Made by a program: the position numbers and the translations under genes
From: an uncultured Clostridia bacterium
GTDB lineage: Bacteria; Bacillota; Clostridia; Christensenellales; UBA1242
DNA: 60,830 nucleotides
Assembly: GCA_944377315.1 (NCBI GenBank)
Contig: CALWEM010000021.1
Location: 1 to 60,830 of the forward strand
Direction: 5' to 3'
Notes under the pieces: generated by a model
The model's input: the letters and a program-made list of their open reading frames with translations, nothing else
Told to the model about the DNA's origin: nothing
Databases searched by the model: none
In this document: positions 43,683 through 55,898 of the stretch, piece after piece
Layout: every line of letters starts with the position of its first letter
How positions within the stretch are numbered: the stretch's first letter is position 1

Positions 43683-45353
43683 ATGAAAATCATTGAACCA
43701 TCCAACTTTATTGAAGAAGAAATAAACAAGGACCTTGAAAACGGAAAAGCAAAAGAAGTTATCACACGTTTTCCACCTGAACCATCTGGCTATTGGCACA
43801 TTGGACACTGCAAGGCTATCACTTTCAACTTTGAAATTGCCAAAAAATATGGTGGATACACATATTTGAGAATGGATGACACGAATCCAACCAAAGAAGA
43901 TGGCGACTTTGCTGACAGTTACCTTGCCGACCTTAAATGGCTGGGATATCAACCAAAAAAACTTATCTACGCAAGTGAAGCATACTTTGAAGATATGTAT
44001 CATTTTGCCGAAAACCTAATTAAAAGCGGTGATGCCTATATTGACGAGCAATCTCAAGAAGAAGTTTCCAAATCACGCGGAACATTAACCACTCCGGGCA
44101 CAGAAAGTCCATATCGCAATCGTCCAGTTGAAGAAAGTTTGCAAATCTTTCGTGATATGCGCGCTGGAAAATATGATGACGGACAAGTCGTTTTGCGTGC
44201 CAAAATTGATATGGCTCATCCAAATATGAATATGCGTGACCCTGTCATTTATCGTGTGCAAAAAGTAAAGCATTATCGCACAGGCAACAAGTGGTGCATC
44301 TATCCAATGTATGACTTTGCTCACCCGCTTGAAGATGCTCTTGAAGGTGTCACCTTCAGTTTGTGTGATATGAGTTTTGAAGACCATAGACCACTATATA
44401 ACTGGGTTTTGGAAAAATGCTGGAAAAAGCCATATCCACCACGCCAAATTGAATTTGCCAGACTTAACCTTGAAAATGTTTTGCTGGGAAAAAGGTTTTT
44501 GCGAAGAGTTGTCAATGAAAAAAAGGTTATGGGTTGGGATGACCCTCGCCTTTTCACTCTCGTTGGAATGAGAAGACGCGGTTTCACTGCAAAAGGCATC
44601 AAAGATTTCATTTTGAGCGCTGGCGTGACAAAAGCCGATGCCACCGTTCCTCAATCCGCCCTTAATTTCCATATCAGAAATGACTTAAACAATATTGCCA
44701 CGCGTGCAATGGTGGTTTTGGACCCACTGAAAGTGGTTATCACCAATCTTGACAAAAGCGAAGAAATTGAAATTGAAAACAATCCAAATGATGAAAATGC
44801 TGGCTCGCATAAATCACTCTTCAGTCGTGAAATTTTCATTGAAAAAGAAGATTTTTCTTTGAACCCACCACCAAAATATAATCGTCTGGTTGAAGGTGGC
44901 ATTGTCCGTCTTAAAGGTGCCTACATCATTCGATGCGATAAAGTTGTTTTCAATGAAAATGGCGAAATTGACCATCTTGAATGTGAATATCTGCCAGAAA
45001 CCAAAAGCGGTCAAGATAACTCTGGCATCAAATGTAAGGGAACAATTCACTTTGTTTCAGCAGAAAACTATTTTCCTGTCACCATTCGCGAATTTAAAAA
45101 TCTTTTCAAGGAAGAAATCACCGACCCGACAAAAGCACTCATTGAAGGCGCTTCACTTGATGATATTTTGGAACCAAATTCTCTTGTCAATCGAACAGCA
45201 TATGCCGAAAACTTCCTTAAAACAGCAAAAGTGGAAGATAGGTTCCAATTTATGAGAAAAGGCTATTATTGTCTTGATAAAGACTCGACAGCCGACAACT
45301 TGATTTTCAATTTGACCATCAATTTGAAAGATTCTTTCAAGCCGACAAAATAA
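43683..45353 (+). CDS. glnS: Glutaminyl-tRNA synthetase
   Basis: The 556-aa class I synthetase charges tRNA-Gln directly. HIGH lies in PEPSGYWHIGHCKA (near residue 37) and the KMSKS position reads VLLGKRFLRR. The two-barrel anticodon domain begins near residue 340 with DPLKVVITN. The specificity of the GlnRS branch, rather than GluRS, is shown by RMDDTNPTKE and the C-terminal barrels. Possession of GlnRS suggests that tRNA-Gln does not depend only on the GatCAB route. Confidence 0.94.
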   Translation: MKIIEPSNFIEEEINKDLENGKAKEVITRFPPEPSGYWHIGHCKAITFNFEIAKKYGGYTYLRMDDTNPTKEDGDFADSYLADLKWLGYQPKKLIYASEAYFEDMYHFAENLIKSGDAYIDEQSQEEVSKSRGTLTTPGTESPYRNRPVEESLQIFRDMRAGKYDDGQVVLRAKIDMAHPNMNMRDPVIYRVQKVKHYRTGNKWCIYPMYDFAHPLEDALEGVTFSLCDMSFEDHRPLYNWVLEKCWKKPYPPRQIEFARLNLENVLLGKRFLRRVVNEKKVMGWDDPRLFTLVGMRRRGFTAKGIKDFILSAGVTKADATVPQSALNFHIRNDLNNIATRAMVVLDPLKVVITNLDKSEEIEIENNPNDENAGSHKSLFSREIFIEKEDFSLNPPPKYNRLVEGGIVRLKGAYIIRCDKVVFNENGEIDHLECEYLPETKSGQDNSGIKCKGTIHFVSAENYFPVTIREFKNLFKEEITDPTKALIEGASLDDILEPNSLVNRTAYAENFLKTAKVEDRFQFMRKGYYCLDKDSTADNLIFNLTINLKDSFKPTK

Positions 45354-45398
45354 CTCGAAAATAAATTTTTAAATAACAAAAAACTTGTCTAAATCATT

Positions 45399-45426
45399 TT
45401 GCAAATTCGTCATTTTTGTTTATAAT
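45399..45426 (+). promoter_or_regulatory. Promoter of the 245-aa membrane protein gene (leaderless type)
   Basis: TTGCAA (45399-45404), 16-nt spacer, TATAAT (45421-45426), 8 nt to the ATG, no ribosome binding site. Confidence 0.55.
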
Positions 45427-45434
45427 AAAGATAT

Positions 45435-46172
45435 ATGTTGATGATTTCGCTCATTATTATTTTTGTCGCAAGCGGACTTTTGAGTGTTTCCACCATTTTT
45501 ATCAAGAAAAAAGGTGTGTTATACTTTTCTCTTTCCGCTCTGTCACTTATGGCAATCATCATTTGCGGAATCTTGAGTGCTAACTATCAAAATAATTTTG
45601 GCGGTTTCAGCATTATTTTGATTATCTCTTTTGTGCCACTTTTTCTTTCTTTCTTTGAACTTAAACCAAAAGAAATCGTCAAAGAGGAAGGCGTTGAAGA
45701 AGAGAATGTTGAAGAAAAAACCGATGAGAAAATTAATGGAAAGAAAAAGAAACTAAATCTTTCAAAAGCCTTTCAAGAAAGCGAAGGAAGAATTTTTGAA
45801 AGTATCGCCTTCACAGCATCTTCATTTCTTGTCGCCTTTGCTGGGCTGTATCTTGGCAAAGAAACGCCGTTTGGGCTTTTGATGGGCATTCCTTTTGCCA
45901 TTATTGGACTTTTCTTGACAATGCTCCGAAAAAACCACAATCCTTTTGATTTACTTTCCAATTCCTTGAATTTTATGTCGGTTGGTTTCTTGCTGGGACA
46001 AGTTTTGGCTGTTGTTGTCTATTCTTTTGCCTTGCCAAACATTCTTTATTCTCTTTCCCTTCTTGTGTTAAGTGGTTATATTCTTGCAACCACCTTCACA
46101 AAAGAACGCCGAATAAACATCATCTTGTTTGTCGCACTCTTGCTTCTTTGCATCACCATAATTTTCTTCTAA
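45435..46172 (+). CDS. Polytopic membrane protein of unknown function
   Basis: I do not recognise this 245-aa protein. It has about three helices before residue 75, a charged Lys/Glu loop (residues 77-110), then about five more helices with LYLGKETPFGLLMGIPFAIIG and a final hydrophobic end. No transporter signature or catalytic residue stands out. It has its own promoter and terminator and no functional neighbour. Confidence 0.7.
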   Translation: MLMISLIIIFVASGLLSVSTIFIKKKGVLYFSLSALSLMAIIICGILSANYQNNFGGFSIILIISFVPLFLSFFELKPKEIVKEEGVEEENVEEKTDEKINGKKKKLNLSKAFQESEGRIFESIAFTASSFLVAFAGLYLGKETPFGLLMGIPFAIIGLFLTMLRKNHNPFDLLSNSLNFMSVGFLLGQVLAVVVYSFALPNILYSLSLLVLSGYILATTFTKERRINIILFVALLLLCITIIFF

Positions 46173-46194
46173 TTAAATGTGAACACAAAAAATG

Positions 46195-46219
46195 AAAAGG
46201 TTGATGGCAACCTTTTTTT
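46195..46219 (+). terminator. Terminator of the membrane protein gene
   Basis: Stem AAAAGGTTG/CAACCTTTT (46195-46203 with 46208-46216), 4-nt loop, T run. Confidence 0.85.
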
Positions 46220-46256
46220 ATTTGAAAGTTTTAAATACTCGGTTATTTTTTGAATT

Positions 46257-46280
46257 AAAAGTGTTGTCAAAAGTGTTGTC
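46257..46280. repeat. Direct repeat of 12 bp
   Basis: AAAAGTGTTGTC occurs twice head to tail in the spacer downstream of tRNA-fMet. Read on the other strand, each copy contains a TTGACA-like box. No function is evident. Confidence 0.6.
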
Positions 46281-46314
46281 AAAATTGAAAATTGAGAAAA
46301 AATTTACAAAATGA

Positions 46315-46357
46315 AAAATCGCCACAAGTGTTTATTTTAGGCACTCATAGCGATTTT
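46315..46357 (-). terminator. Terminator of tRNA-fMet
   Basis: An 8-bp stem AAAATCGC/GCGATTTT encloses a smaller AGTG/CACT hairpin, and T residues follow on the minus strand. Confidence 0.6.
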
Positions 46358-46362
46358 ATATT

Positions 46363-46439
<77 letters not shown>

Positions 46440-46552
46440 TCATAGCATATAGTTATTATATGCTAATCTTATTTTTTTGTCAAGAGTTATTCGAAAATTT
46501 TTGCAAGTTATCGTTTTTTCTTTCAAATTATTTGTGTTTCATTTTTGAAATA

Positions 46553-47743
46553 TTAATTTACTCTCTCTTTTTCCAAAATCTTTTTTGGCTTTTGTTCCTT
46601 TTCGATATGCTCAAGATTGGTCATAATTTTTTCCGCACCGCTTTTCACACCTTCATAATATATGTCAATAAGGTCATCAATATTATGAGTTGTCACCGCT
46701 TTGTCAATGGCATTAAAATATTCTTTGGTTTTCTTGTAGCCAATCGAAACTGTTGGCATTTCATCGCGAATCAAAATATAGTTTGAGAGAATTCTGCCTG
46801 TTCTGCCATTTCCGTCCATAAAAGGATGAATACGGATGAACTCGGCGTGCGTTATGGCTGCTTTTTCAATTGGATTGAGATTTCCACTTTGTTTCCCGTC
46901 TGTCACCCACTTACTCAACAATTCAAGTTGCGACAAAAACACATCTTCGCTTGGTGGTGCCCATTCTGCTGATTTGACATATATCGGAATATTTCTGAAC
47001 AATGTTTCTCTTCCAAAGATAAGAGAGTGAATATTCAAAATCAAGTCGACAAATTCAAAACTTTTGTCACCTTCTTCTTCCTTTGCTTGACCCATCATTT
47101 TTCTGTCATATTTGGCACATTTATAAGCATATTTGAAAGCAATGAAGTGTCTTAAGGTTTCTTCTCGAAGAAAATGCTTTTTGTTTTTGCCTTCAATAAT
47201 CATAATGCCATTGTTTTTCGAATTACGCTCTTTCAAAATTTCGCACTGATGCATAAGTTTTTTGTAATACTCATATTTATCAAACGGCTTATCTTTGTCA
47301 GGGTCAGTGTCAATCATTTCGTGAAGTTTAACTTTGAAACTCAACAAATCATATGAAAAATCATCAATAATCCCCTCAATGGCATTGCTTTCTCTCGAAA
47401 AATCCAGCCAAACATTACGATTAAAACTCTTCACGCCTTCAAGATTATATCCTTTTGCCTTCATTTCTTCTTCTTTGATTGTTATCGCTCCCAAAAGTGC
47501 ATTAAGGTCAGAATAATCGTGTTCTTTGTAGGCATAAAAATTGGAAAACTTTTCTCTTTCGCTCTTTCTTTTCGGCTTGGAATTAATGAAAATATGTCTG
47601 TCATTTTCATTAATCAACTTCAAAATCATTGTGTCATAAAAATATTGGTCTACCGCATCAAATCGTCTTAAAATTGTGGACTCTTCTTGTTGCTTTTGTG
47701 TGGTTTTATAAAGTGCTTTATCCAATTTAAAATGTTTTTTCAT
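46553..47743 (-). CDS. fic: Class II Fic-domain protein (AMPylase)
   Basis: The 396-aa protein starts at MKKHFKLDKA behind AGGAG. The catalytic loop is HPFMDGNGRTGR (about residues 304-315), the complete active Fic motif. SNAIEG (residues 119-124) matches the S/T-x-x-x-E-G/N inhibitory helix on the N-terminal side, so it is a class II Fic that restrains itself with the Glu. Fic enzymes transfer AMP from ATP to target proteins. Some bacterial Fic toxins modify GyrB and ParE, and gyrB is its divergent neighbour. No antitoxin gene is visible, as expected for class II. Confidence 0.88.
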   Translation of the reverse strand: MKKHFKLDKALYKTTQKQQEESTILRRFDAVDQYFYDTMILKLINENDRHIFINSKPKRKSEREKFSNFYAYKEHDYSDLNALLGAITIKEEEMKAKGYNLEGVKSFNRNVWLDFSRESNAIEGIIDDFSYDLLSFKVKLHEMIDTDPDKDKPFDKYEYYKKLMHQCEILKERNSKNNGIMIIEGKNKKHFLREETLRHFIAFKYAYKCAKYDRKMMGQAKEEEGDKSFEFVDLILNIHSLIFGRETLFRNIPIYVKSAEWAPPSEDVFLSQLELLSKWVTDGKQSGNLNPIEKAAITHAEFIRIHPFMDGNGRTGRILSNYILIRDEMPTVSIGYKKTKEYFNAIDKAVTTHNIDDLIDIYYEGVKSGAEKIMTNLEHIEKEQKPKKILEKERVN

Positions 47744-47781
47744 ATCCGCTCCTAGTTTTAGAATAACATCAAAACCTTTCT

Positions 47782-47803
47782 TTGTCAATAGTCTTGTTGA
47801 CAA
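47782..47803. promoter_or_regulatory. Inverted repeat in the fic-gyrB intergenic region
   Basis: TTGTCAA-N8-TTGACAA forms 7-bp perfect arms. One arm supplies the minus-strand TTGACA -35 of fic, which has TATTCT 17 nt further on. The site could be an operator acting on fic, or also on gyrB. Confidence 0.45.
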
Positions 47804-47831
47804 TATTTTACATTTTTTTTGACAAAACCTT

Positions 47832-47860
47832 TTGATTTTTCCTTTAATATATGTTATAAT
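47832..47860 (+). promoter_or_regulatory. Promoter of gyrB
   Basis: TTGATT (47832-47837), 17-nt spacer, TATAAT (47855-47860), with a leader of about 30 nt containing AAAGGAAA. Confidence 0.55.
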
Positions 47861-47891
47861 ATAGTATATTTATATAATATAAAGGAAATAA

Positions 47892-49880
<1,989 letters not shown>

Positions 49881-49893
49881 TATAGGAGAAAAT

Positions 49894-50289
49894 ATGGATT
49901 TTAAAAATTATCTAAAAGCAACACATTTCAATATCACAGAAGAGGAAGAAATTAAACCTTATGAATATGATTTCCCAGTTGCTGGCTCTTCCAATTTGGA
50001 CGCAACAACGCACCCAACACGAACACTCAAATTTGTCACAAAAGCTGATATGAAACGCCTTGTGGCAACTTATTGCTATCTCGTGCAATTTCAACGCGTG
50101 TCATATGAAGATTTTTCATATATGATAAAAGATATGCCAAAGTATTTGGAAACCTTGAATCGTCACCCACAAAAAGATTACACCAGAAAAATGGAGCGAC
50201 TTATGACCGGCGGACCAAGGATGTTCGCACAAGAAATTGAAGATAATGAAATAAAGTTGGCAAATCAAAAAGAAAAAACTTTGAATTAG
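49894..50289 (+). CDS. Unknown protein between gyrB and gyrA (first)
   Basis: I do not recognise this 131-aa protein. The ATG follows an AGGAG and lies 13 nt after the gyrB stop. It is soluble, with an acidic N-terminus, a middle TLKFVTKADMKRLVATYCYLVQF, and a basic helical end (RKMERLMTGG). No motif suggests an enzyme. It is cotranscribed with both gyrase genes, so it may act with gyrase or only share its expression. Confidence 0.7.
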   Translation: MDFKNYLKATHFNITEEEEIKPYEYDFPVAGSSNLDATTHPTRTLKFVTKADMKRLVATYCYLVQFQRVSYEDFSYMIKDMPKYLETLNRHPQKDYTRKMERLMTGGPRMFAQEIEDNEIKLANQKEKTLN

Positions 50290-50300
50290 GGAAGTAAAAT

Positions 50301-50717
50301 ATGGATTTTTTTAGTTGGCTTAAAGAAAACAAAATAAAATTAAACAAAAACCCAAAACACTATAAATTCAGTGTCAAAAACAAGTCCGGCAAAGTGCAGA
50401 CGCTTGAGTTTCCTTTCGTTTCTTTTTCAGAATACTACAAAATTGAAACAATGTTTTGGTATTTGAAAGAGAATGCTGAAATCGAAAATGATGTTTTTTA
50501 TGTCGATATTGAAGACGAGCCAAAACTTAAGAACTTCGCAAAAATATTTGACAATTTTTCAAAGCCACTTGAAAAAATCGAACTTTTGAAAAACACCACC
50601 CCTCTTGACTTTGTGGAAGTTTTAAACAAGCAACGAAAATTTGAACATACCATCAAAACAAACAAATTACTAAAAGAATCCAGAGTGTTTCTCGACGATG
50701 ACGGAAAAACAAAATAA
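50301..50717 (+). CDS. Unknown protein between gyrB and gyrA (second)
   Basis: I do not recognise this 138-aa protein. It lies 11 nt after the previous gene and 12 nt before gyrA. It is a charged, helical, soluble protein, with MDFFSWLKENKIKL at the start and TTPLDFVEVLNKQRKFEHTI toward the end, and no signal peptide. Its Lys/Glu richness resembles the previous gene product. The tight spacing argues for a real gene. Confidence 0.68.
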   Translation: MDFFSWLKENKIKLNKNPKHYKFSVKNKSGKVQTLEFPFVSFSEYYKIETMFWYLKENAEIENDVFYVDIEDEPKLKNFAKIFDNFSKPLEKIELLKNTTPLDFVEVLNKQRKFEHTIKTNKLLKESRVFLDDDGKTK

Positions 50718-50729
50718 AAGGAAAACAAA

Positions 50730-53324
50730 ATGAGCAAGATTGATGAAGAAAAGAAAAAGAGTTTGAAAGAACTTTTTGAAAACGAAAAAATTGAAAAAGT
50801 GGAAGTTGTGGGAGAACTCAAAAAATCCTTTATCTCCTACGCTATGGCTGTCAATGTCAGCCGTGCCATTCCTGATGTTCGCGATGGGCTTAAACCTGTT
50901 CACCGCAGAATTCTTTTTTCAATGGGCGAACTTAATAATTTCTATGACAAACCACACAAGAAAAGTGCAAGAATTGTCGGCGAAGTTATGGGTAAATATC
51001 ACCCACACGGCGACAGTTCGATATATGATGCTCTCGTGCGTCTTGCACAAGACTTCTCCATTCGATATCCACTTGTGGATGGGCACGGAAACTTTGGTTC
51101 GGTCGATGGTGACCCTCCTGCTGCACAGCGTTACACTGAAGCCCGTTTAAGCAAAATTGCTTCCTTGATGCTGGAAGATATCGACAAGGAAACGGTCGAC
51201 TTTTATCCTAACTTTGATGACACTTTGATGCAACCAACCGTGCTTCCGGCAAAATTCCCAAATCTTCTTGTCAATGGTGCGGATGGTATCGCTGTTGGTA
51301 TGGCAACAAACATTCCACCACACAATTTGAAAGAAGTTATCTCTGGTGTGCAAGCACTTATCGACAATCCTGATATCGACATTGATGAACTCATAAAAAT
51401 TATTCCAGCGCCTGACTATCCAACTGGTGGCATAATTATGGGCAGAACTGCCATTAAACACGCCTACAAAACCGGTCATGGCGGAATCTTGGTGAGAGGT
51501 CGTGCCGAAATTGAAGAAACTTCAACTGGACGCGCCAGAATCGTCATCACAGAACTTCCATATCAAGTCAACAAAGCTCGTTTCATCACACAGATGGCTG
51601 ATATGGTGAAAAACAAAAAAATTGAAGGTATCGCCGACATCAAAGAAGAAAGTGACCGAGAAGGCTTACGCGTTGTTGTCGATGTCAAGAAAGATGCCAA
51701 TGCTCAAGTTGTTTTGAATTCGTTATATAAACACACAATGCTTCAACAATCAAGTGGAATTATTATGCTTGCTCTTGTCAATGGCACTCCACGCATTTTG
51801 AATCTTAAAGAAATGCTATACTACTATCTTGAACACCAAAAAGAAGTGCTGATACGAAAAACTCGTTTCGACCTTAAAAAAGCACAAGAGCGTGAACATA
51901 TTGTCAAAGGACTTGTCATCGCCCTTGCAAATATTGATGAAGTAATCAAAATCATCAAGTCTTCAAAAGACAAACAAGACGCCCTTCAAAATCTCACCAC
52001 AAACTTTGAACTTGATGAAATTCAAGCAAATGCGATTCTTGAAATGAAACTTTCAAAACTCACAAGTTTGGAAGTGGAAAAACTCAAAGAAGAACTTATG
52101 GAACTTGAAAGAACAATCGCCGACCTTCAAAATATCTTGGAAACTCCTTCTCGCGTCCTTCAAATTATTCGCGATAATCTTGAAGTTATCAAAAACACTT
52201 ATGGCGATGAGCGAAAAACTGAAATTAGTTTGGAAATGGGCGGTATTGACATTGAAGACCTTATCGCCGAAGAAGATGTCATCATCTCAATGACACATAT
52301 GGGCTATATCAAGCGTATGGCAATGAGTGAATATAAAGCACAACACCGCGGTGGCGTGGGAATATCTGCTCACAAAACAAAGGATGAGGACTTTGTGGAA
52401 AAGATTATTGTCTCCTCCACTCACGACGATCTGTTCTTCTTCACAAACCTTGGCAGAGTATACAGTTTGAAAGCCTATGAAATTCCAGAAGCACAACGCC
52501 AGGCAAAAGGACGCGCAATGATAAACCTTTTGGAACTTTCAGTTGGTGAAAAAGTGGCAATGATAATTGCTGGAAAGAAAGGAGAAAAGGGCAATTTGAT
52601 TTTGGCAACCAGAAATGGACTTATCAAAAAGACACCGCTCTCTGAATATGAAAACATCCGAAAAGGCGGAAAAATTGCCATCAAACTTCTTGACGGCGAT
52701 GAACTTATCGGCGTGGGAGTGACAAGTGGCAGAGATGACATCCTTATCTGCTCTCGCGAAGGAAAATGTATACGCTTCAATGAAACAGATGTTCGTCAAG
52801 TGGGCAGAGACAGCCAAGGCGTGAAGAGTATGAAACTTAACTCTGGCGACTATATTGTTGATATGGCAATAATAAAAGATGAAAACGACAAAGTTTTGAC
52901 CATCACAGAAAACGGCTATGGCAAACAAACCCTTGTGGAAGAATTCCGACTTCAACAACGCGGTGGTATGGGTGTCAAAGCGTGCGTTTTGAGCGAAAAA
53001 ACCGGTAAACTTGTGGCAATGAAACTTGTTGAAGATAATGGCGATATTGTTGTGATTGCCGACACCGGAATCATCATTCGCACTCATATTGACAGCATAA
53101 GCACACTTTCGCGTGTCAGCCAAGGCGTCAAGATTATGCGCCTACGAAATGACGCCAAAATTGTCAGCGTGGCACTCACCAAGCGTGAAGAAGACGAAGA
53201 AGTGGAAGAAATCACTCCTGACAGTGAAAATGCGGAAGAAAAGGTGGAAGACGCCACGATGGAAGAAGTGACAACGGAAGAAAATCCACAAGAAAACACT
53301 TATGAAGACGATGATGAAGAATAG
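50730..53324 (+). CDS. gyrA: DNA gyrase subunit A
   Basis: The 864-aa subunit cuts and reseals DNA. The active Tyr is in [14 protein letters not shown], the quinolone-determining region reads [20 protein letters not shown], with the usual Ser, and the C-terminal domain has six-blade repeats with the GyrA box QRGGMGVKA; the earlier blade QHRGGVGIS is also clear. A long acidic tail (about residues 815-864, mostly Glu/Asp) ends the protein, as in some other gyrases where it tunes supercoiling. A terminator follows. Confidence 0.96.
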   Translation: MSKIDEEKKKSLKELFENEKIEKVEVVGELKKSFISYAMAVNVSRAIPDVRDGLKPVHRRILFSMGELNNFYDKPHKKSARIVGEVMGKYHPHGDSSIYDALVRLAQDFSIRYPLVDGHGNFGSVDGDPPAAQRYTEARLSKIASLMLEDIDKETVDFYPNFDDTLMQPTVLPAKFPNLLVNGADGIAVGMATNIPPHNLKEVISGVQALIDNPDIDIDELIKIIPAPDYPTGGIIMGRTAIKHAYKTGHGGILVRGRAEIEETSTGRARIVITELPYQVNKARFITQMADMVKNKKIEGIADIKEESDREGLRVVVDVKKDANAQVVLNSLYKHTMLQQSSGIIMLALVNGTPRILNLKEMLYYYLEHQKEVLIRKTRFDLKKAQEREHIVKGLVIALANIDEVIKIIKSSKDKQDALQNLTTNFELDEIQANAILEMKLSKLTSLEVEKLKEELMELERTIADLQNILETPSRVLQIIRDNLEVIKNTYGDERKTEISLEMGGIDIEDLIAEEDVIISMTHMGYIKRMAMSEYKAQHRGGVGISAHKTKDEDFVEKIIVSSTHDDLFFFTNLGRVYSLKAYEIPEAQRQAKGRAMINLLELSVGEKVAMIIAGKKGEKGNLILATRNGLIKKTPLSEYENIRKGGKIAIKLLDGDELIGVGVTSGRDDILICSREGKCIRFNETDVRQVGRDSQGVKSMKLNSGDYIVDMAIIKDENDKVLTITENGYGKQTLVEEFRLQQRGGMGVKACVLSEKTGKLVAMKLVEDNGDIVVIADTGIIIRTHIDSISTLSRVSQGVKIMRLRNDAKIVSVALTKREEDEEVEEITPDSENAEEKVEDATMEEVTTEENPQENTYEDDDEE

Positions 53325-53345
53325 TTTTTACCTATAAAAGAAATT

Positions 53346-53369
53346 TGGTGCAGTTTTGCACCATTTTTT
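53346..53369 (+). terminator. Terminator of the gyrase operon
   Basis: TGGTGCA/TGCACCA stem (53346-53352 with 53357-53363), GTTT loop, T6. Confidence 0.9.
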
Positions 53370-53486
53370 ATTATTAATCACAGTTTAATAAAAAATTTGA
53401 AAAAGTTTAACAAAACAATAGATTTTTATCAACAAAATATGTTATAATATCGCGAGTAAAATTTTTACTTTTAAAAAGAGGTAAAA

Positions 53487-55547
53487 ATGGAAAAGAAAAT
53501 TCTTCAAGAAGAAAAAGAATACCTTAAAATTGTGGAAAATGAAATCGACAATTTGGGAATTAAAACCGCCGAAAATATCAGGCAAAACAAAGAAGAGATT
53601 GAAGAGCAAAAAAAATTCTTTGCAGAAAATTTTTATGAACTTAAACAAAACTATGGCAACGAGCTTGCCGATATCAACACACGAATTGAAAACCTTGAGC
53701 TTAACAATGACCGCTTGGTGAAATTTTCTTCGCGTCTTAAAAAACAGAAAAAATCACCATATTTTGGACGCTTTGATTTCAAAACCAATCGCGAAAAGAA
53801 TTTCAAGCCATATTACATCGGAATTGGGCATATTGAAAACAGTGAAAAGAAAAAATTTTATGTTCTCGATTGGCGTGCAGACATTTCATCTTTATACTAC
53901 GATGACGAACAAGGTCAAGTTTCCTATAACTGTCCAAATGGAAAAGTGAATGGTGAGCTTTCGCTCAAACGCCAATTTAAGATTGAAAACGGCTCTTTGA
54001 AATATTATATCGACTCAAACTTGGTTATTGATGACAACATTTTGATGGAAGAACTTTCGCGTAATTCAACTGCAAAAATGCACGACATTGTTTCCACCAT
54101 TCAAAAAGAACAAAATGTTTTGATAAGAGCAAATGAACTCAAAAATCTTATCGTTCAAGGCGTGGCAGGCAGTGGTAAAACTTCAGTTGCGATGCATCGC
54201 GTTTCCTATCTTCTATACAAATATCGTGACACATTGAAGACTGATGACATTTTGATTCTCTCTCCTTCTGAACTTTTTGCTGACTATATTGAAGATGTTT
54301 TGCCGTCACTTGGTGATGACAAACCATACACCACCACATTCAACAATATTTCAAGACGCCTTCTTGGTGAAAACTATAAAACACGAGAAGAGTTACTTGA
54401 CAATCTCATCACAGTCGGCACGCAAAAAGACTTTGAAAATATTGCCATTAAGTATAGTTTTGAATTTTTGGAAGATTTCAAAAATTTCCTTAATAATGAT
54501 ATATGTAACCTGTTCGTTCCAAAAACTTTGGTGTTTGGAAATCTTGTGATTGAAGAAAAGGATATGCGTGACATATACTATAACAAACTCAAAAATCTGC
54601 CAATCTATAAGCGTATTGAGGCCATTGCCGAACATATTGTCGACCTTTTCAATATTCCACCATCAAAAAATATGGCTTTCTATGAGCGTGCCAAGAAAAT
54701 TTTGTATTCCAAAATGATAACCACCGACCCGATGAGAATATACAACATTTTTCTTCGCTCAATGGAGCTTGACGAGATTCAAGAAATTGGTGCATATGAT
54801 ATTGCACAAATTCTTCTCATCAAAGAAAACTTGTTTGGTTTTCATCACAACTATGATGCAAAATATGTCATTATTGATGAAATGCAAGACTACACTCCTT
54901 GCCACTTCTATCTTTTTGACAAAATTTGGCATTGTCCAAAGATGTTTTTGGGTGATATCAACCAAAGCATTGACAAAAGTTTGAGTGATGATTATTTGAA
55001 ATTGCTCGCCAAAGAAACCAAATCAAAAATTTGTTATTTGACGAAATCTTATCGTAGCACACTTCAAATCTCGCGTTTTTCACAAAAAATACTTGGCAAA
55101 AAAGTGGCAAACAATGTCAACCGCTCCGGCGAAGAAGTGCAATTCATAAAGGCTCGAAACCAAATTAAAGCGCTTGAAAAACTCATCAAAGAAAAACAAG
55201 AGAAAAACAAGTCAAAAACTCTTTGCATCATCTGCAAAGACCGACAAGAAATTGCCAGATTGCAAGAAGAAAGCGATTTGTTGAACAAGTTTGCCGTTTT
55301 GGACGAAACCACGGAAATGAATGGCTCAAAACTTATTATGACCACAATTTTGAATGCCAAAGGTGTGGAGTTTGACATTGTTGTCATTCCATTTGCCAAC
55401 GATGAAAACTATCAAACCGAACTCGACAGAAATCTCTTGTATGTCGCCTGCACGCGTGCCCTTCACAACCTATACTTCATCGCCGACAAAAAGCCAAGCA
55501 GGTTTTTGGTGAAAGAGATGGATAAAAAGACAGCGGGCAAAAAATAA
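53487..55547 (+). CDS. helD: HelD-like SF1 ATPase (RNA polymerase recycling factor)
   Basis: The 686-aa protein has an N-terminal antiparallel coiled coil (residues 1-75), the HelD-specific PYFGRFDFKT, YVLDWRADISSLYYDDEQG and LMEELSRNSTAKMHDIVSTIQKEQN, then a UvrD-like motor with Walker A GVAGSGKTS and Walker B IIDEMQDYTP, and a C-terminal YVACTRALHNLYF. HelD removes stalled RNA polymerase from DNA. AAGAGG precedes the ATG. Its location beside gyrase and a DnaA-box cluster is suggestive, but it has its own transcription unit. Confidence 0.9.
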   Translation: MEKKILQEEKEYLKIVENEIDNLGIKTAENIRQNKEEIEEQKKFFAENFYELKQNYGNELADINTRIENLELNNDRLVKFSSRLKKQKKSPYFGRFDFKTNREKNFKPYYIGIGHIENSEKKKFYVLDWRADISSLYYDDEQGQVSYNCPNGKVNGELSLKRQFKIENGSLKYYIDSNLVIDDNILMEELSRNSTAKMHDIVSTIQKEQNVLIRANELKNLIVQGVAGSGKTSVAMHRVSYLLYKYRDTLKTDDILILSPSELFADYIEDVLPSLGDDKPYTTTFNNISRRLLGENYKTREELLDNLITVGTQKDFENIAIKYSFEFLEDFKNFLNNDICNLFVPKTLVFGNLVIEEKDMRDIYYNKLKNLPIYKRIEAIAEHIVDLFNIPPSKNMAFYERAKKILYSKMITTDPMRIYNIFLRSMELDEIQEIGAYDIAQILLIKENLFGFHHNYDAKYVIIDEMQDYTPCHFYLFDKIWHCPKMFLGDINQSIDKSLSDDYLKLLAKETKSKICYLTKSYRSTLQISRFSQKILGKKVANNVNRSGEEVQFIKARNQIKALEKLIKEKQEKNKSKTLCIICKDRQEIARLQEESDLLNKFAVLDETTEMNGSKLIMTTILNAKGVEFDIVVIPFANDENYQTELDRNLLYVACTRALHNLYFIADKKPSRFLVKEMDKKTAGKK

Positions 55548-55776
55548 AATTTTGAAAAAATGCTTTTTCAAAAAAGAAATTTCAAAATAAAATCTATTGA
55601 AAGATATTGAAAAAAGAATGCATTAATATTCACCAAATGAAAAGTTCTCTTTTGAAAGATTAATAAATACTCATTTCAATGCATAACTATCAAAAGAAGA
55701 CGAAAATTATATGCTTGTTAATTTTAAATTAGAAGGCTTGTTTGGTGCGAAATTTGTCCATTTTTTGAAAAAACAG

Positions 55777-55898
55777 TGTGGAAATGTGGATAACTTATGT
55801 GGAAAACCCCATATTTATCCACTTTTTTTCACTTCTGCATATTCATAAAGAGAAATGTATAATTATAATTTGTGGATAAATTACAAAATTGTGCATAA
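55777..55898. other. Cluster of DnaA boxes (candidate replication origin)
   Basis: In a gene-free stretch of about 440 bp between helD and hisS, several copies match the DnaA box TTATNCACA or its close variants. Two perfect TTATCCACA lie at 55785-55793 and 55871-55879 (minus strand). TTTTCCACA is at 55798-55806 and TTATGCACA at 55890-55898 (both minus strand), and TTATCCACT at 55815-55823 (plus strand). A weaker ATTTCCACA is at 55777-55785. The sequence around them is very A/T-rich, as expected for an unwinding element. No dnaA or dnaN is in the window. The region 55548-55776 holds no gene or RNA I can recognise. Confidence 0.6.

Noticed and set aside
46257-46280. CRISPR-like repeat
   Set aside because: Only two abutting 12-bp copies, no spacers and no cas genes.
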